DNA of 64,000 nt from Seison nebaliae (Eukaryota > Rotifera > Pararotatoria > Seisonacea > Seisonidae): the NCBI GenBank assembly GCA_023231475.1, contig JALJEE010002631.1, forward strand, positions 1 to 64,000, given 5' to 3'. The first letter of the stretch is position 1. Each line of letters starts with the position of its first letter. This document shows, piece by piece, positions 33,205-44,480 of this stretch. Made by a program: the position numbers and the translations under genes. Under the pieces are notes generated by a model that was given only the letters and a program-made list of their open reading frames with translations, was not told where the DNA came from and did not search any database.

Positions 33205-36200
33205 TTAATTGAGTTCATTTAACAAATTCTTCAATTGTAACTCGAAGTTTTCATTCTTCTCATTCTTCAAACGACCAACAAGTTCTTTCAGATTCTCTAA
33301 CAATTCTTCATCTTTCGCTTCTGATCGAATTAGTTGTTGGAGAGAAGATTCTGATTTAATTCCGATAATTTGATGATCTTCTAAATCGATTTGTTCCAAA
33401 TACCATTCGTCAACTTCCTTATCGTTATCATCGAAATTTTCATTTTTATATAATTCTTTCAATTTCAATCGAATTGTATTCCAATCGGAAGAATTGTATG
33501 TCTCATTCTTTTCCACAATCAAATCAATTATCGATTGTTCTAATTGTAAACGTTTCAATCGATAATAAAAGAATTGTCGACTGTTTTTCCAATCGACAAT
33601 TTTACGAATAACTTTTTTTGATAACATTCGATCAGCTGAATCATGAAGATCAGCGAAACGGACAGCTGCTTGTCGATATGATGACATGAGATTAATCTCT
33701 CTCATTTGTAATTGATTCTTCTTTTCTTCTAATCGTTTATTCAACATCTTCTTCTTTTGATCATCATCGACGATATTTATTGAATTTTGTAATTGTTCAA
33801 TATCTTGTTTGAATGACGAACAGACTCGATCTAATCTCGCCATCGTTTTCACCAAATCTTTCTCTCGATATTTTATTTCGACCGTTCCTTCTGGTTCCAG
33901 AACACCAGCACGTGCTGTTGGATCTGCATACATTTCCATATAACGTTTATTGATTGTGGAATCAATAACTGCCCAGGCACCACCACGCACTTCCGAATAT
34001 GGAGGTAAATAAATGAAGATTGGTTGAGTGTATTCCACTAACGCTTCAACGATCATAGCACCAAATTTCAAAACTTGATCATACATATCTTTCATTCCAC
34101 CAGAGAATCCTCTCCAATTGGCAAAGATGAAAATTGGTAATTTCTCTCTTTGGAAATCTTTTAAAGATTGTGCTGTTTTAAATGCTGAATCTGGATACCA
34201 TACTTGACCAGCTTGTTGAATGATGGAAGCCTCCGAATTCGAATTCGCCGGATCGGCAGGAATACTTTTCTTTACTGTTCTCACTTCGACACTAATGACA
34301 CCACATGGTATCCCACCAAGACGTGCACGTCCAACGATGACAGTTCTTGCCCAAATCTTCATTATTTCCACGAAAGAATTACGATCGAAAAAACCGGATT
34401 GAATTGATTGAAATGGTTGATCAGTTTTACCATTTCCCGTTTGTTGTTCTTGATTGAAGAGGGAGAGATATGCATATTCGGAAGAGATGGGATAAACATC
34501 AGAATTGACTTGATTGCAAAATGAACATTCGTCCGCTTTCGTCTTTCCAGCCAATAACCATCGAGAATCATAAGTTGAATTTGATGATGGAATATAGTTA
34601 ACTTTTCGATTGATAGGATCATTAATCGATAATAATGGACAACATATATCAGACATACGACATGGAACATATGATAACCAGACGAGTAATTGAAGTACTC
34701 CTTCATAATCATTAAGAACGACGGTATGAGTTACTCCATTATTGTGCATGATTTGAATTCCACCCAATTGTGAATTGGATGTATAAACTTCATCACCCAA
34801 CACTTTATTCAATGCTGCTGCACCTGTCAAAATGATATGAGAAGAATCTGTTTGTATAATACGTTCACTCAATCTCACAATATATGCTCCAATACCAATC
34901 GCTCGACATGTCACTAAAGATATAGTGGGAATCTCTTCATAAGCTCTCATTGTCTCACCAGCAATTAATCCGGAACCACTCAAATTTTCTACACCCAAAT
35001 CCTTCTCTTTTCCGATAATACTCTTTATCTTATATCTTTTCTTATCATCACTCAATTCGATCAATTCCAAATTCAAAGTATCCAATTCATCCAATTTCAC
35101 TAATTCTTCATATTCCTCCTCCTCCAAATAAAGATAATCGAATCCTTCATCTGGATTCTGTTCATTCCTCCAACAAATATGGAATTTTGATTTCATACTT
35201 TCTGATAATCCGATTCTTGCACCACTATTTGCACTGATATAAATTCGTGGAATTCTCATCGATCTCGCCAATTGCGACGCTTTCAAATACAATATATCTT
35301 CCAATGTTCCAAATGATCCGATCTGATATGTGATGTCATTTGCAATTACTATAATTTGACGACCATTCGGTGCTTCTGGCGTCTTCATATTCATCAACCA
35401 TGCCACCATACCAATTTTTTGATTCAATGCTTCCTCATCATTCACATCGACGGGAACCATCAAATAATCATCAACATCAAAATTCTTCTTTCCAATTTCA
35501 ACATCTTCCTTCTTTCTCAATATCAACGATTTACAAGAGAATGCATGAAACGACATCGATGATGATAATGAACAACCGGTAACTATCGAATAAATTCTCC
35601 ATCTCGACAAATTGACATTACGAAACATTTCGGGAAAATCTTTAACAAACGTCGTATCTAATTTATTCGCTTGAAATCGTCGTTGCTGATAATCATCTTT
35701 TATTTCATATGGCGTATTTATCGGTTTGTTATGTAAGACGCCCAAACGATTCTTGTTCAATGCGGAGAAGATGGTTTGACCGGTCGTCTCATCCGTCAAC
35801 TCGTCATACATCGACAAGGAAATTCGAATTCCATTATCATTCTTCACATAACATCGAATAGGTCTCATTCCATTACCATCTCGAATACAAAACTTCAATT
35901 CGGCATGTAAAATTCTCAATTTCCAGATTCGAGGACCATAAGTCAAAATCATGTTTTTCACTGTTTCTTGTAAATACGATTCGTCTAATGAGACGGTGGG
36001 CACAAAACACATAAAAATGTGGTTATAGTCACTCTTTCGTGCTTCGGGATGTGTGAATGCTAAATCTAATTCATCCATCGCCTCCAACAACGTTCTTTCT
36101 GCTTCAGATCGAATATATTCGAAACTCGCTTCCTTCGTCAATAGATCTCGATTGCGGACGATGGATCGAGCAAAAAATCGGATATCAGTCAACGGTTTCT

Positions 36201-39200
36201 TCTTCGCTTTTCCCATATACAAATGAATTTTATGATTTGTCGTTTGAATTGCTTCCAAATCGAAATTTCTTAAACGAGATATCTCTAATTGGAATGCGAG
36301 AGCCGGTTCCAAATGACGATAAATTCGATCTTCAACAAAATGATCACGAGCACGAAATGTGAAATATAATGGGAATTGTCTCATTTTTGCGATGATAAAT
36401 GTGACACGTCGAATATTAGCATCATTCAATAATTGTTTTCTGCCTTTGATGAATTGTTGAAGAATGGATGACCAATCATTATCAGAATTCCTCAATTCAT
36501 TTGATGTCATTGCTCGAATACAAATATGGAGGAGATTCATCGGTTCATCTCGATCAGATAATGCCAATGATAATTGTGAACCACTATGATGATTTAAATG
36601 ATTATCTGTTTGTGTCGATATGGCTGATAAAGAATTCTCTCCCATTAACGTTGATGATTGTTTTATTGAGAATTTTTGTAGAGTCGTTTCAAAATTATCG
36701 ATCATTGTATCGAGTGATGGAAATGCAGCAATTATTCCTTTCCGTTGAAAGATCAATGATGATTGTTGAATGTTGAATAATGAGAAATTGTCACTTCCAT
36801 CTCCATTCGAATTCGATGTAGTTAAATTATTATTACTGTTGTTATTATTATTCACCGAAACGGGATCATCAATAATATCATGTGATCTCATTCCACCTAA
36901 TGATGCCAATCGACGATGTGATGATTCGTTTCGACGAATATGATGTGGATGAGATTCAGGTAATCTCAATTTGAATTCTGTCATAATAAATTCATTTTCA
37001 CGATTCTTCTCCAACAATGATTCCGAACAAATACTTTCTGTTCTCAATTTCTGACGTTGTGAAATGATAGATCGATTCTCATCATTGAATTGACGTTGTC
37101 CTTGTTTATCTGCTTCACTTATTATCATGGAGAGATGATGATGAATAGAATGTAATTCATAAGCGATATATGATCGACGAACATACACTTCCAATGCTGC
37201 TTGACGAACACGAATATTCGAATGGAAAAAGAAATCCTGAAGGACATCATATAACGACGTTTCAGACACGATTAATTTTTTCAACGTCTCTTCACATGGC
37301 GTCTGTCCATAAGAATTGATAGCTGAGAGAAATATCGATTCCATCTGATTATGACGTTGCTCATATGGTGGTAATTGCATCATTATTAAAATTTGACGTG
37401 CACGTAATGCAACACGTGAATGTTTGGGTGATGTCATTTGTGTTAATCGTAAGAGAAGTGGAGTAAAATCATCAGTTCGAGAAGGTACCATCGAAATCAA
37501 TTGATTCAATAAATGAACAATCAATAAATTCTTATTCAATAAATTTGAATGAGAAAATAACATTTTTGTTAATTCATCTGATGGTATATCGGAGAGACGA
37601 ATGAATTCAACACTCTTCTCAAAATTATTATTTTGAAATTTCTCTTCGATACTCAAATATTTCTGGATGAATTGTCGAATGACTTGAACAGTATGTCCTT
37701 GAATTCCATTTCGATAACGATCAGCCAATTCCATAATTGGTTTGATGAGTTGCATAAATTGTAATTCTTCATTTTTCGTTTGTTTATCCTGAATATTATT
37801 TAATGACAATGATGATGTGGTTGATGATGATTCATTGGAATCATTCGATATCTCTGTCGATGTTGATGTTGTACGACGATCGGAATTGAATGCCATCTTC
37901 ATATATTGTTCAATACATTGAAGAATTTTGTCAGCAGGAAATTGGACAAGAACACTCGTCAAATTCGAGTGATAAACAGCGAGTAATTGTTTGATGGCAT
38001 TCTCGAGAACATTTGGTAATCGTCCTGCACTTATCGCCATCAATTCTCTCAATTCTAATAAAGGAAGTGACGGATTCTTCAATCCAATCATCAAATCTTC
38101 GATTGTACAAACAATTTTATCTTCTACATATCTCTCCGGATATGAATGTCCATCTAAAATATTCTCTAAAATATCGATAGCAGATTTGATATGGAGATGA
38201 AGATCGATATTCTTCATTAACGATTCATCATCAATCTCTTCATCAAATATCGATTTGATGGTGGCATTTGGAAATGATCCTGTAAATATTTCCGCTTGTT
38301 GTATCTTCCCTACATCATCCAATTGTAATGTGGCGATTATACTACCCGTTTCTAAGATGGCACCAGGTCTTTTAACATATTTCACTAATCCACTCGCTGT
38401 CGCTCTAACTTCCATAATCATCTTCATCACTTCAATTTCACAATAAGCATCATTCTGGAAAACGTGAGCATTATCTTCCACTAGATATTGTATCAATTTA
38501 CCAGCGGTGGGAGATCTCATAATTGTTGGATCATTCTCTTTCTCAAATATCGATATTTCATTATTAATTGATAATGTATATTTTTGTTCATCTTCGTGGA
38601 GAAAAGTAGAATAACTTCGATTCTCCCATTTGACTAATAAACTTCCATCCGACATATTTCTCGCATCAATTTCAATGAACGAATGATTCATTACTAGAAA
38701 ATAAGAATGAGGACCAGTACAAGTGACACGAATAGCGAATTTCTTTCCATCACCAATCAAATCGATCATATGTGAAGATGCTAAAGCGGCTAATGACGAA
38801 TGTAATTGACCTCGTTCTAATGATTTGGTGAATGTTTGTTTGGCGATTTCTGCTCGTTTCATTCCTACATGTAAAGCGGCGATGGAAGCACGTTGAAGAA
38901 GTGTATTAGTTAACGTCGTATAAGTTAATTTTTTCGTGTTCACTAATAATTTATCAAGCCAACCAGTATGAATATTCAGATCTTTAAATTCTTCATGTTG
39001 TAACAAATAGATGAGATATGGAACGGTATGACGGAATTGAGAACGAATACTGATTTGTTTCAACGTCAAAATCATATTCAATCTCGCTTCATCTCTCGTA
39101 TGTCCGAAAGCGAAACAATGACCAAATTGTGAATCAGCATATTCATGAATTGATCCACTCACACCAATACTGAAGTAAGCCCAAGCATTGGGAGATGAAC

Positions 39201-40650
39201 GAAAATTCAATTCTTCTAATTCACCAGACATCGGTTGGAAACCTGTATCAGGATTTTCAGCAGTCAATCGACAAGCGATTACATGTGTATGATCGGATTT
39301 CTTATCTAATTCAACATCTTCCAAAACACTTCCTTTGAATGGATTCGTATTTTTTGAGAATAATCTATAAATATCCGAAATATTTCCCAATGGAATTCCC
39401 ATGGCAACCATCAATTGACAGGCAGGTAAATTGACACCACTAATCGCTTCCGTACATGGATGTTCCACTTGTAATCGTGGATTCAATTCAAGAAAACAAT
39501 ATTTCTTCGTTGCACTATCATATAAATATTCTACTGTTCCTGCATTCGAATAATTCACAGCAACAGCTAAATCCACAGCATTTTTTTCCATTTCTTTACG
39601 AATAGAAATTGGAGCAATAATTGCTGGTGCTTCCTCAATAATCTTTTGATGACGTCGTTGAACGGAACAATCACGACCAAATAACGATACAATATTTCCA
39701 TGAGCATCACCTAATAATTGCACTTCTAAATGACGACAATTTGATGCTAATTTCATGAGAAAGATTGGAGAGGCAGGAACTTCTTGCATCACCTGTCGGA
39801 ATTGTTGAAGGAAATCAGAAGATTTTTGACATAATCTTATTCCTTTTCCCCCACCACCTTCACTCGCTTTAATCATTAATGGAAAACCAATCTTTTCTGC
39901 TTTATTCATAATGTCATTATCATTAATATTGACACAAGCCGATTGAAAAATATCATCAGGAACGGTCGAATTCTTCAAATCGATATCTTTCGGTAACTGG
40001 ATACCAGAACCGCTCCATGGTACTGTTGGAACATTGACTGATTGTGCGATAATCGTCGAAGCGATCTTATCACCTAACGCCCACATCGCTCGTTGATGTG
40101 GTCCACAAAATATAATTCCATTATTTTGTAATAATTCTGGTAATTTTGGATTTTCGGAAGCGTGTCCCCATCCCGCCCAAACTGCATCAGCCTTCTCTCG
40201 AAGTGCAATATTAACAATCAATTCGACATTCGCATAATTATTATTGTTGGAACCGGATGGAACGGCTACCGTAACGTCAGCTAATCGAATATATTGAGCA
40301 TTGGCATTCAAATCTTCTGGTGTGTACATTACAATGATTGTCAAATTCTTCTCATTATAAAATGTGCGTAATGCCCATTGTCTCAATGACTTGATTGCTT
40401 TCACTGCGGCCAATCCATTATTGGCAATCAATAACCGTTTAATCGGTTTAGTTCCATTATGATATTCTACAAATTCTTCAACCGAATTCCATTTGTTCTT
40501 ATATTCTCCTTTCGCCTTCTTCTTCTTTTCCATTTCCTCATTCTTAAATTGTTCATTGATCACATACGCTGGTTCCACCAACATTTTCCCCTCATTATCT
40601 GGAACTTCTCCATTCCACAACTTCTCACTATTCACCTTTCTCCTAACCAT
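33205..40650 (-). CDS. ACC: Acetyl-CoA carboxylase, eukaryotic multidomain type, intronless
   Basis: One uninterrupted frame of about 2481 codons from ATG 40650 (MVRRKVNSEKLWNG) to the stop at 33205-33207. Order: biotin carboxylase (RLLIANNGLAAVKAI; DAVWAGWGHASENP; ATP-grasp KASEGGGGKGIR; NPRLQVEHPCTE), biotinyl domain with EVMKM (biotin Lys about 743), a central domain of over 700 residues, then carboxyltransferase (SGARIGLSESMK; LGGIQIMHNNGVTH; GFSGGMKDM; GGAWAVIDSTIN). It makes malonyl-CoA from acetyl-CoA, bicarbonate and ATP in the cytosol, the committed step of fatty-acid synthesis. It is about 130 residues longer than human ACC1, mostly in the central domain and C-terminus. The N-terminus before the carboxylase is short and shows no match to the vertebrate Ser79 AMPK site. 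A GTG-initiated extension to 40671 is possible but unneeded. Neighbouring genes carry many introns; this one has none. Confidence 0.97.
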   Translation of the reverse strand: MVRRKVNSEKLWNGEVPDNEGKMLVEPAYVINEQFKNEEMEKKKKAKGEYKNKWNSVEEFVEYHNGTKPIKRLLIANNGLAAVKAIKSLRQWALRTFYNEKNLTIIVMYTPEDLNANAQYIRLADVTVAVPSGSNNNNYANVELIVNIALREKADAVWAGWGHASENPKLPELLQNNGIIFCGPHQRAMWALGDKIASTIIAQSVNVPTVPWSGSGIQLPKDIDLKNSTVPDDIFQSACVNINDNDIMNKAEKIGFPLMIKASEGGGGKGIRLCQKSSDFLQQFRQVMQEVPASPIFLMKLASNCRHLEVQLLGDAHGNIVSLFGRDCSVQRRHQKIIEEAPAIIAPISIRKEMEKNAVDLAVAVNYSNAGTVEYLYDSATKKYCFLELNPRLQVEHPCTEAISGVNLPACQLMVAMGIPLGNISDIYRLFSKNTNPFKGSVLEDVELDKKSDHTHVIACRLTAENPDTGFQPMSGELEELNFRSSPNAWAYFSIGVSGSIHEYADSQFGHCFAFGHTRDEARLNMILTLKQISIRSQFRHTVPYLIYLLQHEEFKDLNIHTGWLDKLLVNTKKLTYTTLTNTLLQRASIAALHVGMKRAEIAKQTFTKSLERGQLHSSLAALASSHMIDLIGDGKKFAIRVTCTGPHSYFLVMNHSFIEIDARNMSDGSLLVKWENRSYSTFLHEDEQKYTLSINNEISIFEKENDPTIMRSPTAGKLIQYLVEDNAHVFQNDAYCEIEVMKMIMEVRATASGLVKYVKRPGAILETGSIIATLQLDDVGKIQQAEIFTGSFPNATIKSIFDEEIDDESLMKNIDLHLHIKSAIDILENILDGHSYPERYVEDKIVCTIEDLMIGLKNPSLPLLELRELMAISAGRLPNVLENAIKQLLAVYHSNLTSVLVQFPADKILQCIEQYMKMAFNSDRRTTSTSTEISNDSNESSSTTSSLSLNNIQDKQTKNEELQFMQLIKPIMELADRYRNGIQGHTVQVIRQFIQKYLSIEEKFQNNNFEKSVEFIRLSDIPSDELTKMLFSHSNLLNKNLLIVHLLNQLISMVPSRTDDFTPLLLRLTQMTSPKHSRVALRARQILIMMQLPPYEQRHNQMESIFLSAINSYGQTPCEETLKKLIVSETSLYDVLQDFFFHSNIRVRQAALEVYVRRSYIAYELHSIHHHLSMIISEADKQGQRQFNDENRSIISQRQKLRTESICSESLLEKNRENEFIMTEFKLRLPESHPHHIRRNESSHRRLASLGGMRSHDIIDDPVSVNNNNNSNNNLTTSNSNGDGSDNFSLFNIQQSSLIFQRKGIIAAFPSLDTMIDNFETTLQKFSIKQSSTLMGENSLSAISTQTDNHLNHHSGSQLSLALSDRDEPMNLLHICIRAMTSNELRNSDNDWSSILQQFIKGRKQLLNDANIRRVTFIIAKMRQFPLYFTFRARDHFVEDRIYRHLEPALAFQLEISRLRNFDLEAIQTTNHKIHLYMGKAKKKPLTDIRFFARSIVRNRDLLTKEASFEYIRSEAERTLLEAMDELDLAFTHPEARKSDYNHIFMCFVPTVSLDESYLQETVKNMILTYGPRIWKLRILHAELKFCIRDGNGMRPIRCYVKNDNGIRISLSMYDELTDETTGQTIFSALNKNRLGVLHNKPINTPYEIKDDYQQRRFQANKLDTTFVKDFPEMFRNVNLSRWRIYSIVTGCSLSSSMSFHAFSCKSLILRKKEDVEIGKKNFDVDDYLMVPVDVNDEEALNQKIGMVAWLMNMKTPEAPNGRQIIVIANDITYQIGSFGTLEDILYLKASQLARSMRIPRIYISANSGARIGLSESMKSKFHICWRNEQNPDEGFDYLYLEEEEYEELVKLDELDTLNLELIELSDDKKRYKIKSIIGKEKDLGVENLSGSGLIAGETMRAYEEIPTISLVTCRAIGIGAYIVRLSERIIQTDSSHIILTGAAALNKVLGDEVYTSNSQLGGIQIMHNNGVTHTVVLNDYEGVLQLLVWLSYVPCRMSDICCPLLSINDPINRKVNYIPSSNSTYDSRWLLAGKTKADECSFCNQVNSDVYPISSEYAYLSLFNQEQQTGNGKTDQPFQSIQSGFFDRNSFVEIMKIWARTVIVGRARLGGIPCGVISVEVRTVKKSIPADPANSNSEASIIQQAGQVWYPDSAFKTAQSLKDFQREKLPIFIFANWRGFSGGMKDMYDQVLKFGAMIVEALVEYTQPIFIYLPPYSEVRGGAWAVIDSTINKRYMEMYADPTARAGVLEPEGTVEIKYREKDLVKTMARLDRVCSSFKQDIEQLQNSINIVDDDQKKKMLNKRLEEKKNQLQMREINLMSSYRQAAVRFADLHDSADRMLSKKVIRKIVDWKNSRQFFYYRLKRLQLEQSIIDLIVEKNETYNSSDWNTIRLKLKELYKNENFDDNDKEVDEWYLEQIDLEDHQIIGIKSESSLQQLIRSEAKDEELLENLKELVGRLKNEKNENFELQLKNLLNELN

Positions 40651-41858
40651 TCTTCCTTTAATTCGTCTCACTAGAAATGGTGTTAAACTAATTATCTATG
40701 AGACAAATGTAAATTTTTATGGGAAAAAAAATTATTAATTTTCAGTTCTATTATCATCATATATGACCAAAGAACGAGAAATAACGAGATATCAAAAAAT
40801 ATTTCAATTAACACTTATAGAATAATCTGATGATATTTTGTAGAAAAAAGATGTTAAAATGATGTGACTGTCTCTATGTGTATATGTCCGTAGTTACGTG
40901 TGCATGTATGAGAGAAAAAGGAAAAAATAGAGAAAGAAAGAGAGAGAGAGAGAGAGAGTAATAATAAGACACACTCATTAATTTGTGTTAAAAAGACGTT
41001 ATAGAATTGGGAAAGTACAATCAGCAGAAATTGAACAACTTCATTTTTTTTTGGAGTATATAAAATTGAAGTATATGGCGACAGATGGAACCACTTTAAA
41101 CTATTATTACGCTTTGATCAATATTTTTAAAATTATCCTCAATTGCACTTTCTCCCCATTTACCGGTATTCTAAAAGAAGAAAACTTTGGCGTAATGCAA
41201 TGTTACATCGAACGACTTCCACCATTTCTCAATAAATAATAATTAATTGTTAATTATTAATATACATATAATCAATAATCATACAATTCTCATTTTAGTA
41301 GATATCGTTGGAGCTAAAACGACAACTTTCCCCAAATTCGAATCTTATCGTTTCTCCCATCAATTAATAAGTTTTTCTTCTTTCTATTTAAACAAAAGTT
41401 ATACATTTAGTTTTATTAATTTTATGTATAGTTGTCTTAAAACTCACCAAAATCATATGTATGTCAAAATTTTTCAATTTAATTTACGTTTAAGTTAGTT
41501 TCCGTCAAATAATTTCCATGTTCTTTATCGATTCACTAAAGCGATATTCGATATTAAATTTAGTTTACTCACATTCTCGAATTACGAAATAAATGAATAG
41601 TTCGATTAAATTAACATATGAAACTTGTTGAAACTTAAAATAGTCGATTGACGTTGTAAATCTTTCCTTTCTTAAAATAATTATAACTATTCTTATTTTT
41701 TTTGGTCTTTTCTGATTCTACATCAAAAATGTTCTAAAGAAGTTTTAAAATTTTATAGGTTATCTTTCTTTTTAGAAGATTATAAATATTAATAAAACAT
41801 TTCCATCTATTTTTTTAAATTGTCTAATATAACTATAAATTCGAATTCATTATTTCTC
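40651..41858. other. Intergenic between ACC and O-methyltransferase
   Basis: Contains the GA repeat at 40939-40958. An 84-codon plus-strand frame (40985-41239, beginning at TTG; ends with stop after ERLPPFLNK) has no recognisable domain and its downstream splice continuation fails in all frames, so it is not called. The rest is very AT-rich. The ACC promoter should lie in the first part. Confidence 0.5.
40939..40958. repeat. (GA)n simple repeat
   Basis: About ten AG/GA units preceded by AGAAAGAAAG, about 290 bp upstream of the ACC start codon. Confidence 0.9.
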
Positions 41859-42726
41859 TTATTTATTATTTTTTCTTGTTACTAATGTAGTACCATCTCC
41901 GACGTTCAATTGAGCCATATCGACACGTTCATCTGATTGCAATTTCTTGTTCAAACGTTTTATTGCCAACACTTCACTTTTTATAGTTTCGGGCAATTTA
42001 TCTTCATCCATCATAATCATTCCAAATGCAAATGTCTATAATAAAGAAATTCATAAGAATATTAAGTGAAAATATGAGAAACATTGTCGACTGCTATAAT
42101 GCCACCAGGTCGAATGAGTATTAAGGACGCCTCGTAATACTTCTCGTAATTTTGCTTATCAGCATCAATAAATATGAAGTCGAATGTTCCCAATTCTTCT
42201 GGTTGTTTACATAACTCGTCTAATAAGGAAACTGATTATTCAGATGTGAAATATGAAATTTTAACCAATATATTCGATTGCCGGTTTGATGATTGATACA
42301 ATTTTGTCTTCGGTTCGACTCTTGTGCCAACAATCACGTCCAACGTCCACAAATTTGGGAGATATGTCTAACGTATACACTTTCCCATCATCTTCCATGG
42401 CCATGGCCATTGACATGGCTGTGTAGCCGGTGAATGTTCCAATTTCAAGAACCTTCTTCGCTCTCATGGATTTGAGAAGAACTTGGAACATTTGAACTTC
42501 TTCCAATGCTCCCAGCATGATTGAAGCACGACCTAATTCATACGTTTTCTATTTTTATAGAATTAAAGACGTTTTTTTTATATCAAATTTAAAGAAAACT
42601 AACCTGAATTAATTCCTGTTGAACGGATGTCAGGCGTAGTGAATTGTTCTTAATGTATTTGAGAAGTGGATTGGAACTATCTTGAATTTTATCTTCGAAA
42701 GGTGTTTCACTTTTTCCATGATTCAT
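41859..42726 (-). CDS. SAM-dependent O-methyltransferase (COMTD1 / caffeoyl-CoA OMT type)
   Basis: Four exons from ATG 42726 ([14 protein letters not shown]) to the stop at 41859. Conserved blocks in order are [36 protein letters not shown], the SAM-binding motif [55 protein letters not shown] (metal-binding Asp of IDADK), [12 protein letters not shown], and the C-terminal [26 protein letters not shown]. These define the Methyltransf_3 family, cation-dependent enzymes that methylate catechol-type hydroxyls. One intron (about 42230-42270) is only 34 nt long. No N-terminal membrane anchor is visible, unlike vertebrate COMTD1. The natural substrate cannot be told. Confidence 0.88.
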
Positions 42727-43168
42727 TATTTATTCGTTTTAATTCTTAACAACCAAAAATTTAATAAAATTTCTTTATCTTTTCCACTACAATTATAAAA
42801 TATTCGGTAAATATAAGAACTCTACATTCAGTAGGATAAACATGTCAAGGTTAAAATTCGTCAACTTGGTGATTTAACATCGTGTGAATAACAATCAAAT
42901 ATTATACATTTGCTTACTTTACATTTCAGTTTGTCGAAACACGTTTTGTTTGACGAAGTTGAATTGAGATGATGAATGGTTAGTAAAAAATTATTCCAAT
43001 TCCATAAATGGAGGAAGAAAGTTCTAAATTTGATAACGTGGTGTGAATATAATCAGAAGATAATTATTTTAAAATTATAAAGAGGAAGGAAGCATTATAA
43101 GTATAAACAGAAGAAACTTTCTGCAGGAAATAAGAAGACTGAGAACTGACTGAGAATGGATAAAAAAA
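42727..43168. promoter_or_regulatory. Divergent intergenic region, O-methyltransferase / SLC35A-like
   Basis: 442 bp between two divergent start codons. AT-rich, no open frame and no recognised motif; presumed to hold both promoters. An out-of-frame ATG (43156) lies 13 bp before the transporter start and would read a different frame. Confidence 0.4.
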
Positions 43169-44083
43169 ATGCGCTCAATTTGTTTTCTTCTTTTACCTCT
43201 CCAAATTTTTTGTTATTCCATTTATTCTATTCTCATTCATTTGGCTGCTGATAATGGACGATTTCTATTCAATCCTTTTATCATGAATCTGGTTGTGGAA
43301 AGTGGCAAATTGACTGTCTGTCTAATTGCCATGATCATGGGAATGATTAAAACTAAAACAGATTTCGGGAAAACTATTCGAAATGTAAATTATCGAGAAC
43401 ATTTAACCACTTCACTCTATTACTTTCCACCTGCCTTCTGTTATTACATCAATAATAACTTAGCGGTTTACATGCAGAAGATGATGGATGCTGCCACTTA
43501 CCAATTACAATCAAATCTGAAAATTTTGACAACTGCAATCTGCTATCAATTGATATTAAGAAAGAAATTGACTAGAAAAGAATGGTTTTCATTAATTCTT
43601 TTGTTTCTAGCGACGACATATCATTCCGCATCTCATTTCAATAACAAAGATGACCATTCATTCCATATTAATTTAACGGGCATTATATTCATTATCATCT
43701 ATTCGACTATATCGGGAATAGCTGGAACTTATACGGAATACATTTTAAAGAAGAATAGAAATATTAATATCTTTTTACAAAATATTTATTTATACATATT
43801 TGGAATTCTATGTAATTCGGGTACTATTCTTTCTACTTCTTCCATCCAATTCAAAGACTTCAACTTTTACGTTCGAGTTATAATCATCACTCAAATATTC
43901 AGTGGAATTGTCATGTCGCTAATCTTCAAATATAGTAATAATATAGTTCGATTGTTCGTCATCGGAATCGCCACTATTCTCAATTCATTTCTCACAATCG
44001 TTGTCTTTAATTATCCGTTGGAAGCAGCACATTTCATCTCTCTCGCTGGAATTACATCTTCACTTTTCATCTTTTATTTATAA
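43169..44083 (+). CDS. Nucleotide-sugar transporter, SLC35A family
   Basis: Single exon, 304 residues, about ten hydrophobic helices. Family blocks: an N-terminal helix with a Tyr/Ser-Ile motif (CYSIYSILIHLAADNGRF), LVVESGKLTVCL, YYFPPAFCYYINNNLAVYMQ, the hallmark MDAATYQLQSNLKILTTAIC (compare A.YQV..QLKILTTA of UDP-sugar and CMP-sialate carriers), ITGIAGTYTEYILKK-like helix 7 (SGIAGTYTEYILKK), FSGIVMSLIFKYSNNIVRLF and the last helix FISLAGITSSLFIFYL. Such proteins exchange nucleotide sugars for the corresponding monophosphate across the Golgi membrane. Length and overall pattern are closest to SLC35A4, but the substrate is not predictable. Confidence 0.88.
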   Translation: MRSICFLLLPLQIFCYSIYSILIHLAADNGRFLFNPFIMNLVVESGKLTVCLIAMIMGMIKTKTDFGKTIRNVNYREHLTTSLYYFPPAFCYYINNNLAVYMQKMMDAATYQLQSNLKILTTAICYQLILRKKLTRKEWFSLILLFLATTYHSASHFNNKDDHSFHINLTGIIFIIIYSTISGIAGTYTEYILKKNRNINIFLQNIYLYIFGILCNSGTILSTSSIQFKDFNFYVRVIIITQIFSGIVMSLIFKYSNNIVRLFVIGIATILNSFLTIVVFNYPLEAAHFISLAGITSSLFIFYL

Positions 44084-44480
44084 ACATTCATTTCTTCTCA
44101 TAAGCAATATTGGAGTTCATGTTATTTTAATTTTAATTCGCTTCATTTTTTTTGAAAAGTTCAACCATTTTATTTCTACTTTTGTTTAAATAGACAGAAT
44201 AAACTCATTTGAAATTATCAACATGATAAACAACTAACATTGTAAGAAAAAATTTCATGAAATGAATGAATAGTTTGTGAAAGACTATTGGAAAATTTAA
44301 TTTATTTTTAAATAAACATTTTGTGTGAATATGTGACATGAAGAAAGAAATATTTTCACTTTTTTTTGTGTATATGTAAAAGAAGACCAAGAAATAAGTT
44401 GATGTTCAAACAAACATGAACGACCATTGAACAAAATATTTCGTGTAAGGAGAAATAAAATTTATAAGGTTATTATGTGA

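Noticed and set aside
40985-41239. 84-codon plus-strand frame upstream of ACC.
   Set aside because: Starts at TTG, has no domain, and no frame continues past the candidate downstream acceptor.
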